Positions 28,601 to 37,360 of a stretch of DNA of 64,000 nucleotides are shown piece after piece. The first letter of the stretch is position 1, and each line of letters opens with the position of its first letter. The notes under the pieces are model-generated. The model was not told where the DNA came from. It saw only the letters and a program-made list of their open reading frames with translations, and made no database searches. The DNA is taken from contig NZ_WQDY01000003.1 in the NCBI RefSeq assembly GCF_013033355.1, positions 62,001 through 126,000 of the forward strand. The letters are read 5' to 3'. This DNA comes from Ruegeria lacuscaerulensis. Its GTDB lineage: Bacteria > Pseudomonadota > Alphaproteobacteria > Rhodobacterales > Rhodobacteraceae. Both the position numbers and the translations under genes were made by a program.

Positions 28601-28975
28601 CGTATCCTCGCGCCCGTCGGCGGGCAGCACGGCCACAGCAATCCCTTTGGTCTGCGCAAGCGATAGAACCTGCTGCAGTCCGTAGGACCAATAGGGCACC
28701 CCGCCAATCAGTCGGATCAGGATGCCCTTTGCGCCCTCCAACGTCTGCTCGACATAGGTGTCAACGGACAGAGGATGTTTCAGCGCCGTCAGATTGGCCA
28801 GCCGCAGGGTCGGCATCCGACCTTCGGGCCCGCCGCCACGATGCCAGCCTGCCGCGAAAGCGCCAAGGTCGCTGTCGGAAAACGACAGCACCACCAAATC
28901 CGCCGGGCTCTGGCCCAGATCGGTTGGGGTTTCGGATTCCTCTAACCCGTGGCTTTCGCGGAAGACGACGTGCAT
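25682..28975 (-). CDS. cobN: cobaltochelatase subunit CobN
   Basis: The 1097-residue large subunit of the ATP-dependent aerobic cobaltochelatase (CobNST), related to magnesium chelatase subunit H. Markers are GVPYWSYGLQQVL near residue 93, IHIGAHGTLEWLPGK near 545, GKRIEAGPSGSPYRGR and KGLIVDLWGSATMRTAGEEF. It inserts Co2+ into hydrogenobyrinic acid a,c-diamide; cobS and cobT are not in this window. It is shorter than the well-known Pseudomonas denitrificans protein, but both ends look natural. It starts 3 bp after cobW. Confidence 0.95.
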   Translation of the reverse strand: MHVVFRESHGLEESETPTDLGQSPADLVVLSFSDSDLGAFAAGWHRGGGPEGRMPTLRLANLTALKHPLSVDTYVEQTLEGAKGILIRLIGGVPYWSYGLQQVLSLAQTKGIAVAVLPADGREDTRLDDYSTLPVSTLRRLAHLCDTGGEVAAQAALAQMALAAGLYAGPVMGAKSLPECGAWCPDRGVIPAEQAFSGDAKRILVTFYRAYLTSADTAPVAALIRSLRARGLDAVGLFAPSLKAPTAADWLSDTIVSLAPSAIINATSFSGKGASGTSPLDAANVPVFQVALATSRRKAWAEAERGLSPADLAMHVVLPEVDGRISAGIASFKEPGKRDQHLEYSRFAHRAEEERIEAILDRVTGWLNLQGKPKSDQVPALVLSTYPGKDWQMAHAVGLDALASAEAMLSDLQAEGYDTAPAEPISDSLLDARIAWPLADYQAALADLPEQLRIDLQTVWGAPESDPAFADGAFHFTALRRGKALVALQPERGTPELRDDDYHDLSRTPRHSYVAFYLWLRKSLHADALIHIGAHGTLEWLPGKSVALSNTCWPEALIRDLPVIYPFIVNDPGEAAQAKRRIGAVTLGHIPPALKESGTPDRMVRLESLLDEFSNADGLDPKRRDRLQEDIRDEAQAIGLESDLGLDQATCTAEAITRIDRFVCDIKESQFGDGLHIFGRVPEVTGNFDPAPSAHAERNALVESLAGKRIEAGPSGSPYRGRSDVLPTGRNLYTTDPRSVPTRAAYTQGVKLAEELVRRHLQEEGDYPKGLIVDLWGSATMRTAGEEFAMALHLLGVKPVWDKGSERVSGIEVLPITDLSRPRLDVTLRVSGLFRDVFPTLSALYGQAIRALSARGEAADWNPYAGQEPSARVYGPAPGSYGVNMTQLSEIYTDEARAQAGEAWLDASSYALEGEHVAQDKDGITQRVANADSFVHLQDLTETDLLLANDYATHEAGFAAAKKITGGTAQLYHLDNTNPDTPRARTLPEEISRVVHARAANPGWIAGMQRHGFRGAAEIAATLDHMASFAHLSGTVAPHLFDLYHDATLGNEDVDAFLAEANPKAHQAMQDRFRALLEAGLWNTRRNSIRADLEGLG

Positions 28976-28978
28976 GGT

Positions 28979-30034
28979 TTACTCGGCAGCCTCGGTGACG
29001 CCCACGAGGATGTCGCGGATTTCAGCCTCTTTGATGTCGTCATGCTCGGCAATCACCACCAGACGCGAACGGCGCTCTTCGCCGGGCTGCCACGGACGGT
29101 CATACTGGTGACGCACCCGCGCGCCGACGGCCTGAACCAGCAGGCGCATTGGCTTGCCCTGAACAGCGGCATAGCCCTTGACGCGCAGGATGTTCAGCTC
29201 GGTGGCCAGACGTTCGATCTTGGCAACTAGGTCCAGCGGGTCGGTTTGTTCCGGCAGTTCGACGATGATGCTTTCGAAATCGTCATGTTCATGATCGTGA
29301 TGACCGTCATGATGCGAAGGCCGCGCCTCCATGTCATCCTCGGCGGCAGCCTCAAGACCCAGCACGACGCGCACGTCCACAACGCCTTCGGCCACTTCGA
29401 CGACCGGCAGAGGGCGCGGGGCCTCTGCGGCGATGATCTCTTTGGCTTTGGCGACACCTCCGGGGCCGGCCAGATCAGGCTTGGTCAGCAGGATGATGTC
29501 GGCGCAGGAGATCTGATCCTCGAACACCTCGGACAGAGGCGTTTCGTGGTCGATGGAATCGTCGGCCATGCGCTGGGCATCCACTGCCTCGACATTCGGC
29601 GCGAACCGGCCGGCGGCGACCGCCTCGGCATCGGCCAGCGCGATCACGCCGTCCACGGTGATTTTCGACCGAATATCGGGCCAGTCGAACGCTTTCAACA
29701 GCGGTTTCGGCAGCGCCAAACCAGATGTTTCGATCAGGATATGCTCGGGGCGCGGCTCCAGCGCCATCAGCGCCTCGATCGTGGGGATGAAATCATCGGC
29801 CACGGTGCAGCAAATGCAGCCATTGGCCAGTTCCATGATGTTTTCCGCCGGGCAATCGGGGATGGCGCAGGATTTCAGGATATCGCCGTCCACGCCGACA
29901 TCGCCAAACTCGTTGACCACAACGGCCAGACGCTTGCCCTGCGGGTTCTGCATCAGGTGTCGCACCAGCGTGGTCTTGCCCGAACCCAAAAAGCCGGTGA
30001 TCACAGTAACGGGGAGTTTTTCCAAAGTGGACAT
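28979..30034 (-). CDS. cobW: CobW GTPase, putative cobalt metallochaperone
   Basis: A 351-residue G3E-family GTPase. The P-loop GFLGSGKTT (14-22), the metal-binding CICC (Cys73, 75, 76) and a His-rich linker HHDGHHDHEH (241-250) are visible, as is the C-terminal CobW domain. CobW-type proteins deliver metal ions with GTP hydrolysis; its place directly before cobN suggests supply of Co2+ to the chelatase. It begins 1 bp after the DUF1636 stop; the open frame upstream of 30034 lies in that gene. Confidence 0.95.
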   Translation of the reverse strand: MSTLEKLPVTVITGFLGSGKTTLVRHLMQNPQGKRLAVVVNEFGDVGVDGDILKSCAIPDCPAENIMELANGCICCTVADDFIPTIEALMALEPRPEHILIETSGLALPKPLLKAFDWPDIRSKITVDGVIALADAEAVAAGRFAPNVEAVDAQRMADDSIDHETPLSEVFEDQISCADIILLTKPDLAGPGGVAKAKEIIAAEAPRPLPVVEVAEGVVDVRVVLGLEAAAEDDMEARPSHHDGHHDHEHDDFESIIVELPEQTDPLDLVAKIERLATELNILRVKGYAAVQGKPMRLLVQAVGARVRHQYDRPWQPGEERRSRLVVIAEHDDIKEAEIRDILVGVTEAAE

Positions 30035-30035
30035 G

Positions 30036-30410
30036 TCAGGCTCCAATCGGGGGAATGCGCGAGGCGCAGTTTTTGCGGAAATGTTCGGGGCGCTCGCGCC
30101 ATTTGACCAGACCGTCTTCGGTGGCCAGATACTTGGTGGCACCGTCTACGATCACGTCGACATGATCGACTTCGTTCAGGTTTTCATAAACAAAGGTCCA
30201 GCGTTCCGGCCCGCCGCGCAACACGATGGAACAGCCCTGATCGCAATTCGACAGGCATTCAACAGCCTTCAGCGCCACGCCCTCGGGCAGTTCAGCCTGT
30301 TCCAACGCCTTGTGCAGCAACGTGCCTGGGCGTTGGGCGTCATCTTCAATGGGTAGGCCGCGGCGGCAGGTGGTGCAAACCAGCAGCTCGACCGGAGCGG
30401 TTTCGGTCAT
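30036..30410 (-). CDS. DUF1636 metal-binding protein, paralogue 2, head of cob operon
   Basis: A protein of about 124 residues with CTTC and ECLSNCDQGC, the cysteine spacing of a thioredoxin-fold 2Fe-2S protein and the usual DUF1636 pattern. It is the first gene after the cobalamin riboswitch and is followed by cobW after 1 bp, so a role in cobalt or iron-sulfur handling is likely but unproven. ATG 30410 is preferred because GGGGG lies 9 bp upstream; ATG 30419 would have that run touching it. Confidence 0.82.
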   Translation of the reverse strand: MTETAPVELLVCTTCRRGLPIEDDAQRPGTLLHKALEQAELPEGVALKAVECLSNCDQGCSIVLRGGPERWTFVYENLNEVDHVDVIVDGATKYLATEDGLVKWRERPEHFRKNCASRIPPIGA

Positions 30411-30504
30411 GTCTCTCATCCCCCTAAATCCTCATCGTGGGGGACGGGGTTTCATGCGGGTCGTGCGTGACCCGGCACCGGAACACCCCGTCCGGTTTCA
30501 ATCG

Positions 30505-30712
30505 CGGGTGCTGGCAGGTCTCCCGGCTTGCGGATTTCAGGGCGGTTGCCCTGTCGGATGACCCGCCTTCCCGGCCTTGCTGGCCAGTGGCTTGGGCACC
30601 CTCTCCGGTCACGGTCGCGGGGGCGGCTGCGTTTGACGGATGACCCGCTGACGCATTCCCTTTTCATCCATCTGCAGATGGACACCAACGGATCGGACAT
30701 GCGGCACCGGGC
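30505..30712 (-). promoter_or_regulatory. cobalamin riboswitch leading the cob operon
   Basis: On the minus strand the conserved elements appear in order: AAGGGAATGCG, GCCGCCCCCGCGACCGTGACCGG, the B12 box GCCACTGGCCAGCAAGGCCGG, and GCCGGGAGACCTGCCAGC at the 3' end. It precedes the DUF1636-cobW-cobN operon by about 95 bp. In that spacer CCCCC (about 30437) can pair with the GGGGG before the first start codon, a plausible way to hide the ribosome binding site. Confidence 0.94.
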
Positions 30713-30851
30713 AGGCCCTTGTCAAGCGAGTCGCAAACATCTTTCGCACCTCGGGTTAAAAGCGACCTGACAGCGTCGCTGGGCGGCATGACTTTGGGTG
30801 GGGCGGCATGGTGCCATGAACAAAACGACGCCAAAAAAGGAGGTGTATCGC

Positions 30852-31808
30852 ATGAAGGTGGGCTTTATCGGCTTGGGCAATGTGGGCGGCAAACTGTCAG
30901 GGTCTTTGCTGCGCAACGGGATCGAACTGACGGTACATGATTTGAACTCTGACCTCGTCGACGGCTTCGTGTCACAGGGGGCCAAGGCCGCCGAAAGCCC
31001 GGCCCAGCTGATGCGCGATTGCGACGCGGTTATTACTTGCCTGCCATCGCCTGCCGCTTCGGACGCGGTGATGCAGGAGATGCTGCCTGAGGTCAGCCCC
31101 GGCAAAATCTGGATGGAGATGTCCACCACTGATGAAGCCGAAGTCAAGCGACTTGGCGCCCAGGTGATCGAACGCGGCGGCGCAGCGGTGGACTGTCCTG
31201 TATCGGGTGGCTGTCATCGCGCCGCGACGGGCAATATCTCGATCTTCGCGGGCTGCGACCGGGCCACATTCGAGCGCATACTGCCCTTTCTGACCACCAT
31301 GGGCCGACGGGTTCTGCATACCGGTGACCTAGGGACCGCTTCGGTGTTGAAAGTGCTGACCAATTACCTCGCCACCGCCAACCTGATCACCTGCGCAGAA
31401 GCACTTGTGACCGCCAAAGCCGCCGGGATGGATCTGAACACCACATACGAGGCAATCAAGATCTCATCCGGGACATCCTTCGTGCATGAAACCGAAAGCC
31501 AAGTCATTCTGAACGGCTCGCGGGACATTTCGTTCACGATGGATTTGGTGAAAAAGGACATTGGCCTGTTTCAGGATGTGGCGGACCGGGCGGGGGTGCC
31601 GCTCGAGATCAACCCGGTGATGATGCGTATCTTTGACGACGGCATCGCCCGCTATGGCGACCGAGAGTTATCACCTAATATTATCAAGCGGTTGGAAGAG
31701 GCCACCGGGCTGGATATCACGGCCCCCGGCTTCCCGTCCGAAATGGAAGACTACGAGCCGGAAGCGTCCGGATACGAGGTTATTCCTCAGGGACGTCGGG
31801 CCGAATGA
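30852..31808 (+). CDS. NAD-binding beta-hydroxyacid dehydrogenase (3-hydroxyisobutyrate dehydrogenase family)
   Basis: A 318-residue dehydrogenase with a Rossmann motif GFIGLGNVGG at the N-terminus, the substrate-binding DCPVSGGCHRAATG near residue 115 and the catalytic Lys in LKVLTNYLATAN (about 170). The family oxidises 3-hydroxyisobutyrate, tartronate semialdehyde and related 3-hydroxyacids; which one is not clear here. AGGAGG lies 8 bp before the ATG at 30852, so longer starts are unlikely. It runs divergently from the cob operon and is closed by its own terminator. Confidence 0.87.
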   Translation: MKVGFIGLGNVGGKLSGSLLRNGIELTVHDLNSDLVDGFVSQGAKAAESPAQLMRDCDAVITCLPSPAASDAVMQEMLPEVSPGKIWMEMSTTDEAEVKRLGAQVIERGGAAVDCPVSGGCHRAATGNISIFAGCDRATFERILPFLTTMGRRVLHTGDLGTASVLKVLTNYLATANLITCAEALVTAKAAGMDLNTTYEAIKISSGTSFVHETESQVILNGSRDISFTMDLVKKDIGLFQDVADRAGVPLEINPVMMRIFDDGIARYGDRELSPNIIKRLEEATGLDITAPGFPSEMEDYEPEASGYEVIPQGRRAE

Positions 31809-31852
31809 CGCAATTGCACTGCGCGAAAACGCTTTGCCCGGCTTGGAAAAGA

Positions 31853-31886
31853 GGCGGCGAGTGTTGGGCTCGCTGCCATTTTTTTA
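31853..31886 (+). terminator. rho-independent terminator of the dehydrogenase gene
   Basis: GGCGGCGAG pairs with CTCGCTGCC (9 bp, one G-U) around a 7-base loop and is followed by ATTTTTTT, 45 bp after the stop codon. Confidence 0.85.
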
Positions 31887-32574
31887 GGCCACTGAACTAC
31901 CTGAACCACCGGGGCAACAGTCAATTTATGTTCGGATAAACCTAAGTATCGTCAATAGACAAACCCTAGGAAAACCTGTTCAGATACCAAGTGCCAATCA
32001 TGTCGCAAGTTACGAGCTTGCATTCCCGCGAGCCGCCCGTTTTCCGTAGATCCGGTACTGCCCGCTTCGTTCATGACTGCGCGTTCAGTAGGATTTCGCC
32101 TGTTTATTTCGCGACCACAAGGTCGTGCAAGAATGTATGCCAAGTTGCTTTTTTCCAGTCGCACATCGAAAAACGCTTGTGTCTTAGTGAAAGTCAGCGT
32201 CCTTTTTTCAGATCAAAGACCGTATTTGTAACTTTCGCTTGAAAGCGGTAAGCCTAACATCAATAGGCGCACGCCAACGCGCGCAGCGTTGCCCTGAGTT
32301 CAATGGCGCACTCGGCTATCCAGATTGTCACTTATGGTTTTTAATCCATCCCGGAGGGCGTGGGCGTTGCAGAGGGCAACCCAGTAGTATTCGCTAAAGC
32401 AGCGATATTCTTAAAGATGTTCGTTTTTGTTCTATGGACGGAGGGATTGGCCACCGGGAGTAATAAACGCCATGTCTTGAGAGGGTTAGATAGGATGACA
32501 ATTTCATCGTAGGTGTGCCCCACTTTGTGTCACACCCGAGCACCACAGGGCTAAGTCAATGATTTAGAATAAAA
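31887..32574. other. AT-richer intergenic stretch without recognised gene
   Basis: About 690 bp between the dehydrogenase terminator and tRNA-Cys. Base composition is visibly lower in GC than its surroundings. Short open frames exist on both strands (longest about 80 codons, 31991-32242 plus), but none has a convincing ribosome binding site, codon bias or recognisable domain. Small hairpins occur (for example CAACGC/GCGTTG near 32275-32291). It may be a decayed gene or insertion remnant, or hold a small RNA. Confidence 0.5.
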
Positions 32575-32648
32575 TGGAGGCGAGTACCGGAATCGAACCG
32601 GTGTAGACGGATTTGCAATCCGCTGCGTCACCACTCCGCCAACTCGCC
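32575..32648 (-). tRNA. tRNA-Cys (anticodon GCA)
   Basis: Acceptor GGCGAGT pairs with ACTCGCC, followed by T and an encoded CCA. The anticodon loop reads TTGCAAA inside a GGA/TCC stem, giving GCA, which decodes UGC/UGU. The T loop GGTTCGATTCC is canonical. Length is 74 including CCA. Confidence 0.96.
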
Positions 32649-32875
32649 TTTTCAAGTAAAATCAAATACTTGTCGTGGTGTGACCGGCGTTTTAGCAGCT
32701 TTCGTCTGGGGCGTCCAGAGGGGTGGGCGCAAATTTCAGTCTGCTTATTTGTCACAGCAGTGCTCTTGTCCTGAATTATTGCCTGATATCGTGAGTTTGA
32801 AGGCACTGAGGCGTTGCCGGTTTCTTCTGGATATGGCACAAGCCACGCACACTAGGGAACAGAACGAGCGATCCA

Positions 32876-33529
32876 ATGACAGATTTCGCAGCCCGTCGCC
32901 GTACAATGGTTGACACGCAAATCCGACCCTCTGACGTCACGAAATTTCCTATCATCGACGCGATGCTTACCGTCCGGCGCGAGAATTTCGTCCCGGATTC
33001 GCAGCGCGAGGCGGCGTATGTCGAGGAGCTGATCGACCTCGGGAACGGTCGCTGTATGCTTGAACCCAGAACTCTGGCTAAGATGCTGGACGTGTTGAAT
33101 ATTTCTAATAATGAAGCCGTGTTGGATATTGCTCCGGCCATGGGGTACTCGACAGCAATTGCAGCGCGGATGGCCGAATTGGTCGTGGCCGTGGAAGACG
33201 ACGAAGACCTGGCAGCAGAGGCTCAGACCATTCTTATGGACGCAGACGCCGACAATGCCATCGTCCATGTCGGGCCGCTCGAGCAAGGCGCGACCGAGCA
33301 TGGGCCATACGACGTGATCATGGTGCAAGGAGGGGTCGAGCAGATTCCGGACAGGCTGATTGATCAGTTGAAAGACCACGGTCGAATTGCGTGCGTGTTC
33401 ATGGAAGGTGCACTGGGCACCGTTCGGATCGGTCATAAGTCGAATGGCCGTGTGACCTGGCGTCATGCGTTCAACGCCAATGCACCGGTTTTGGCGGCAT
33501 TTTCCACAGAAAGTGTATTTTCGCTATAA
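32876..33529 (+). CDS. protein-L-isoaspartate O-methyltransferase-like protein
   Basis: A 217-residue protein of PCMT size and layout (RRRTMVDTQIRPSDVT at the start, MLEPRTLAKMLDVL before the SAM domain). The SAM motif reads LDIAPAMGYST instead of the usual glycine-rich EIGTGSGYQ, and the GxGQTIS substrate loop is replaced by GNGRCML. It may have lost repair activity or bind another substrate. In this family it is often found next to tolC, as here, 96 bp upstream of it. The start ATG has only a weak ribosome binding site. Confidence 0.75.
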   Translation: MTDFAARRRTMVDTQIRPSDVTKFPIIDAMLTVRRENFVPDSQREAAYVEELIDLGNGRCMLEPRTLAKMLDVLNISNNEAVLDIAPAMGYSTAIAARMAELVVAVEDDEDLAAEAQTILMDADADNAIVHVGPLEQGATEHGPYDVIMVQGGVEQIPDRLIDQLKDHGRIACVFMEGALGTVRIGHKSNGRVTWRHAFNANAPVLAAFSTESVFSL

Positions 33530-33625
33530 TTCCGTGATAGTTTTTTCTGTCGCCTTGATTAGTTGAAAACAAACACGCAAACTGTCGACAGGGCAGCGTA
33601 ATTTTTGATTTGAGAGGATTTCGTG

Positions 33626-35044
33626 ATGAGTTCCAAAGCGGGAGGTAAACTGGTCAAGGCGATGGCGCTGACGGCCGGAATTGCGCTTAGTGTTTTACCC
33701 GGGCGGTTCGCTTGGGCGGATAATCTGACGGATGCGTTCATCGGGGCATACAATACGAGCGGGTTGCTCGAGCAGAACCGGGCTTTACTGCGTGCTGCTG
33801 ACGAAGACGTTGCGATTGCGCTGGCAGCTTTGCGGCCGATCATCAACTGGACTGTGCAAATCAGTCAAGACTACACTCGCTCGACTGTTGATGACGTTGT
33901 GAACCGTCAGGAACCGACTAACTTCTTTACCGGCCTGACGTTGAGCCAATTGATCTATGATGGTGGTTTTTCAGTACTGGGCAAACAGTCTGCGCAAGAA
34001 ATCGTTCTGTCCACGCGTCAAAATCTGATTGATATCGAACAAGCCGTTTTGTTCCGGGCTGTGAACGCTTATCTGGATGTAGTTCTTCAAGAAGAAACCG
34101 TCCAAATTCAGTTAAACGATGTCGAAGTCTCGGCCGAAGAACTGCGTGCGTCGCAGGACCGATTTGACGTTGGTGAAGTAACTCGTACTGACGTGGCGCT
34201 GTCCGAAGCACAGCTTGCCAGTGCACAAGCAGAACTGGCGGTCGCGCGCGGTAACCTCAGCACCGCGCAGGCCGAATATGTAAACGCTGTTGGTAATGCC
34301 CCCGGCGCTACGGCGGGTCAGCCCAGTTTGCCGAGCCTTCCCAATTCAGAATCTGAGGCCATTGCTTTTGCGCAACGCAACCACCCGGCGATCCTGTCAT
34401 CGCAGCACGAAGTGCGCGCTTTTGATCTGCTGGTTCAGCAGCAAAGGGCCAATTTGGGTCCGAACGTGTCGCTGAACGCCGATGCAGGTATCACCGAAAG
34501 CTTTGACAATGATGATGACCTCGAAGATGCAACGATCGCGTTGAACTTCAACCAACCTATTTACGCCGGCGGTGCGTTGGCCGCTCAGGTCCGTCGCGCT
34601 ATGGCGACACGTGATGCATCCCGCGCCAACTTGCTAAACGTCCAAAAGGACATCACTCAGGGTGTTTCGGCATCTTATGCCAACTTTCAGGCTGCAGCGG
34701 CTAGTCTCCGGGCTTCGACAGAGCAGGTTCGGGCCTCGCAAGTTGCCTTTGATGGCATCCGCGAAGAAGCAACATTGGGTGCACGGACCACTCTGGACGT
34801 GCTCAATGCGCAGCAGGATCTGCTGGATGCGCAGTTGAACGAAGTTGCTTCGCGCACTGAACGGTCGCGCGCGGCATACCAGCTGCTGCAAGCGCAAGGC
34901 TTGCTTACCGCTGAACGCCTGGGTCTTGCGGTGCAGATTTATGATCCGACGCTTTACTACAATCTGGTGAAGAAAGCCCCAGCTCAGGTTAGCAGGCAGA
35001 GCAAGGATCTGGATCGCGTCCTCAAAGCATTGCGGCGTGATTAA
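33626..35044 (+). CDS. tolC: TolC-family outer membrane efflux protein
   Basis: A 472-residue protein with a signal peptide (cleavage likely after RFAWA, near residue 35) and the two-repeat layout of TolC: paired outer-membrane strands and long periplasmic helices in each half. Typical segments are RFDVGEVTRTDVALSEAQLASA in the first half and GARTTLDVLNAQQDLLDAQL in the second. It forms the trimeric exit duct for type I secretion and RND pumps; no inner-membrane partner is adjacent. GAGAGGA lies 7 bp before ATG 33626; the GTG one codon earlier is less well spaced. Confidence 0.92.
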   Translation: MSSKAGGKLVKAMALTAGIALSVLPGRFAWADNLTDAFIGAYNTSGLLEQNRALLRAADEDVAIALAALRPIINWTVQISQDYTRSTVDDVVNRQEPTNFFTGLTLSQLIYDGGFSVLGKQSAQEIVLSTRQNLIDIEQAVLFRAVNAYLDVVLQEETVQIQLNDVEVSAEELRASQDRFDVGEVTRTDVALSEAQLASAQAELAVARGNLSTAQAEYVNAVGNAPGATAGQPSLPSLPNSESEAIAFAQRNHPAILSSQHEVRAFDLLVQQQRANLGPNVSLNADAGITESFDNDDDLEDATIALNFNQPIYAGGALAAQVRRAMATRDASRANLLNVQKDITQGVSASYANFQAAAASLRASTEQVRASQVAFDGIREEATLGARTTLDVLNAQQDLLDAQLNEVASRTERSRAAYQLLQAQGLLTAERLGLAVQIYDPTLYYNLVKKAPAQVSRQSKDLDRVLKALRRD

Positions 35045-35118
35045 ACGCCGCGACTATCTGTTGTGAGGTTGAAAGTGTTTGGCTACACTCAATCCTGAGG
35101 AAAGAGTGGTATTCAAGA

Positions 35119-35838
35119 ATGTCGGACAATGTCGCAAACGGGAATGTAGAGGACGTCCTGTCCTCTATTAAGCGGTTGGTAACCGAAGAAGGCCGCAAAA
35201 TCCCGGATATCATGCAATCCACTCGTGCGCGTAAGCCTGGCCGGTTGGTTCTGACCGATTCCTTACGCGTAAGCGAATCCCAAGGTGATAAGGAAACTCC
35301 GTCTGATGCGAACGTATCAGGCTATGCGGCCGAGGTCTCTGTGAAGCCCATGGTTCTGCGGGCGTCCGACGCAGTGAAAGAAAACGAGCCACGCATTGAA
35401 AAGCCAACAGAACACGTAAACGATCCTGTTGAAAGCCTGAGCTCGAAGATCGAAGCGCTGGAGGCGGCGATCGCCAAGACAGAGGATCAGTGGGAACCCG
35501 ACGGTGAAGGTCAAGATGCCTATGCCGGGACCTTGACTCAGTCGTTGAGTTGGCAGGCCGAGGCTGACGAAGACGAACCAGTTGCCGCTGAAGCACCGCT
35601 CGTCTCGGAAACCAAAGCCACTTTCATCCGCGATCCGAAGGTGACGGCGAAGGCTGACCCGGTGCAAGACGTTAAAACGGAGCACACACCGCTGGATGAA
35701 GACGCGCTCCGGGACTTGATCGCACAGGTGGTTCGCGAAGAACTGCAGGGCGTATTGGGTGAGCGGATCACGCGCAACGTTCGCAAACTGGTGCGGCGCG
35801 AAATCTACCGCGCGCTGGCGGAACACAAGTCCGACTAA
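35119..35838 (+). CDS. PopZ-like (DUF2497-type) polar scaffold candidate
   Basis: A 239-residue acidic protein in three parts: a short N-terminal amphipathic helix (VEDVLSSIKRLVTEEG, 10-25), a long low-complexity Glu/Ala/Pro-rich middle, and a C-terminal helical block (about 190-235: DEDALRDLIAQVVREEL, then RKLVRREIYRALAE). This resembles alphaproteobacterial PopZ, whose first helix binds clients and whose C-terminal helices oligomerise at the cell pole. Similarity is at the level of layout and short motifs, so the assignment is an inference. It follows tolC by 74 bp on the same strand. Confidence 0.6.
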   Translation: MSDNVANGNVEDVLSSIKRLVTEEGRKIPDIMQSTRARKPGRLVLTDSLRVSESQGDKETPSDANVSGYAAEVSVKPMVLRASDAVKENEPRIEKPTEHVNDPVESLSSKIEALEAAIAKTEDQWEPDGEGQDAYAGTLTQSLSWQAEADEDEPVAAEAPLVSETKATFIRDPKVTAKADPVQDVKTEHTPLDEDALRDLIAQVVREELQGVLGERITRNVRKLVRREIYRALAEHKSD

Positions 35839-35841
35839 CGC

Positions 35842-37299
35842 TCACGCCCTGCGGGGTGTTTCGGCCAGCGAAAGCAGTCGGTCCAGGTCCATGTTCTGTT
35901 CCAAATGATCGGCCAGTGCGTCCAATGTCTTGTCGACACCGTCCTCATAGGACAGATCTGAAGTTACGCCTAGTTCCGACAAATACCGCGCGCGGAACGC
36001 ATCCGATGAGAATATGCCGTGCAGGTAGCTGCCGCGGATGCGTCCGGTTGTATCAGTGGCACCTTCGGCGCGGCCTGCAACCTCGAGCCAGGCGCGCGCG
36101 CAATCGGGGCCATCCGTGCGACCCATGTGGATTTCGTATCCAGTTACCGGCTCGTGTCCCGGTAGGGCGCGCGCCGTTCGGAGTGTCACTTTTTTCTGTC
36201 CGACCATGACGGTCTCAACATTCAAAAGACCCAAACCTTCGACAGTACCGGGTCGCCCATCCACGCCCCCGGGGTCAGAGATGGTCTTGCCAAGCATCTG
36301 GTAGCCGCCGCACAGACCCAGCACATGCCCCCCGCGCCGCACATGGGCATAAAGGTCAACGTCCCAACCCTGTGCGCGGAAATAGGTCAGATCACCGATG
36401 GTGGATTTGCTGCCGGGCAAAAGCACGAGGTTCGCGTCACCGGGTAGGGGGCGACCAGCTGGAATGACCTCGACCGTGACGCCGGGCTCGGCAGACAGCG
36501 GGTCCAGATCGTCGAAGTTTGCCATGCGTTCTAGTTGCGGGACTACAACTTTGCATGCCCCACCGGTGTGAGAGCGGATGTCCATCATGTCTTCGGCGGG
36601 CAGCTTCCAGGCGTCTTGGAACCACGGCACGACGCCCAGGCATGGCCAGCCGGTACGTGCGGCGATGTCATCGCGCCCCTCGTCGAACAGGGACACATCG
36701 CCCTTGAATCGGTTCACTGCAAAGCCCTTGATCATCGTAAGGTCACCGGCATCCAGCACAGCCTGTGTACCCACAATCTGCGCGATCACGCCGCCGCGGT
36801 GAATGTCGCCGACCAGAACTACGGGTACGCCTGCAGCGCAAGCAAATCCCATATTGGCAATATCACCCTTGCGCAGGTTGGTTTCAGCCGGACTGCCTGC
36901 GCCCTCGACCAGGACAAGGTCGGCATCACCGCACAAACGGTCAAAACTTTCCAGCGCGGCGCTCAACAGCTTGGATTTGTCCTTGCGGTAGTCACCCGCC
37001 TTCATCGTGCCCGCCCTTTGACCCTGAACGATGATTTGAGCACCTGTATCGGTCTCGGGCTTCAGTAGGATCGGGTTCATGTCGGTGTGAGTTGGCCTGT
37101 TCGCAGCCCAGGCCTGCAGCGCCTGCGCACGCCCGATCTCACCTCCGTTTTCGGTTACGGCTGCGTTGTTCGACATGTTCTGCGGCTTGAACGGAGCCAC
37201 TCTAAGCCCGCGCCGTGAATAAGCGCGTGCCAGGCCGGCCACGAGAACCGATTTGCCCACGTTGCTGCCAGTACCTTGAATCATGATGGCGCGAACCAT
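35842..37299 (-). CDS. cobQ: cobyric acid synthase CobQ
   Basis: A 485-residue glutamine-dependent amidase that amidates side chains b, d, e and g of adenosylcobyrinic acid a,c-diamide. The P-loop [10 protein letters not shown] (Lys16), KPQNMSNNA (38-46) and a glutamine amidotransferase domain with Cys330 in [10 protein letters not shown] and a late His in GSYLHGIF are all present. AGGAG lies 7 bp before ATG 37299. It sits 5 kb from the main cob operon and has no riboswitch of its own in the short gap to the divergent gene. Confidence 0.95.
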   Translation of the reverse strand: MVRAIMIQGTGSNVGKSVLVAGLARAYSRRGLRVAPFKPQNMSNNAAVTENGGEIGRAQALQAWAANRPTHTDMNPILLKPETDTGAQIIVQGQRAGTMKAGDYRKDKSKLLSAALESFDRLCGDADLVLVEGAGSPAETNLRKGDIANMGFACAAGVPVVLVGDIHRGGVIAQIVGTQAVLDAGDLTMIKGFAVNRFKGDVSLFDEGRDDIAARTGWPCLGVVPWFQDAWKLPAEDMMDIRSHTGGACKVVVPQLERMANFDDLDPLSAEPGVTVEVIPAGRPLPGDANLVLLPGSKSTIGDLTYFRAQGWDVDLYAHVRRGGHVLGLCGGYQMLGKTISDPGGVDGRPGTVEGLGLLNVETVMVGQKKVTLRTARALPGHEPVTGYEIHMGRTDGPDCARAWLEVAGRAEGATDTTGRIRGSYLHGIFSSDAFRARYLSELGVTSDLSYEDGVDKTLDALADHLEQNMDLDRLLSLAETPRRA

Positions 37300-37360
37300 G
37301 ATTGATCTCCTATAACCTGACGGGCACATGACCCGATTTGACTGCAGAGGAAAAGACCGG

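Noticed and set aside
31991..32242. 83-codon open frame in the gap before tRNA-Cys
   Set aside because: No ribosome binding site, unusual composition, no family resemblance; kept only as part of the unexplained gap.
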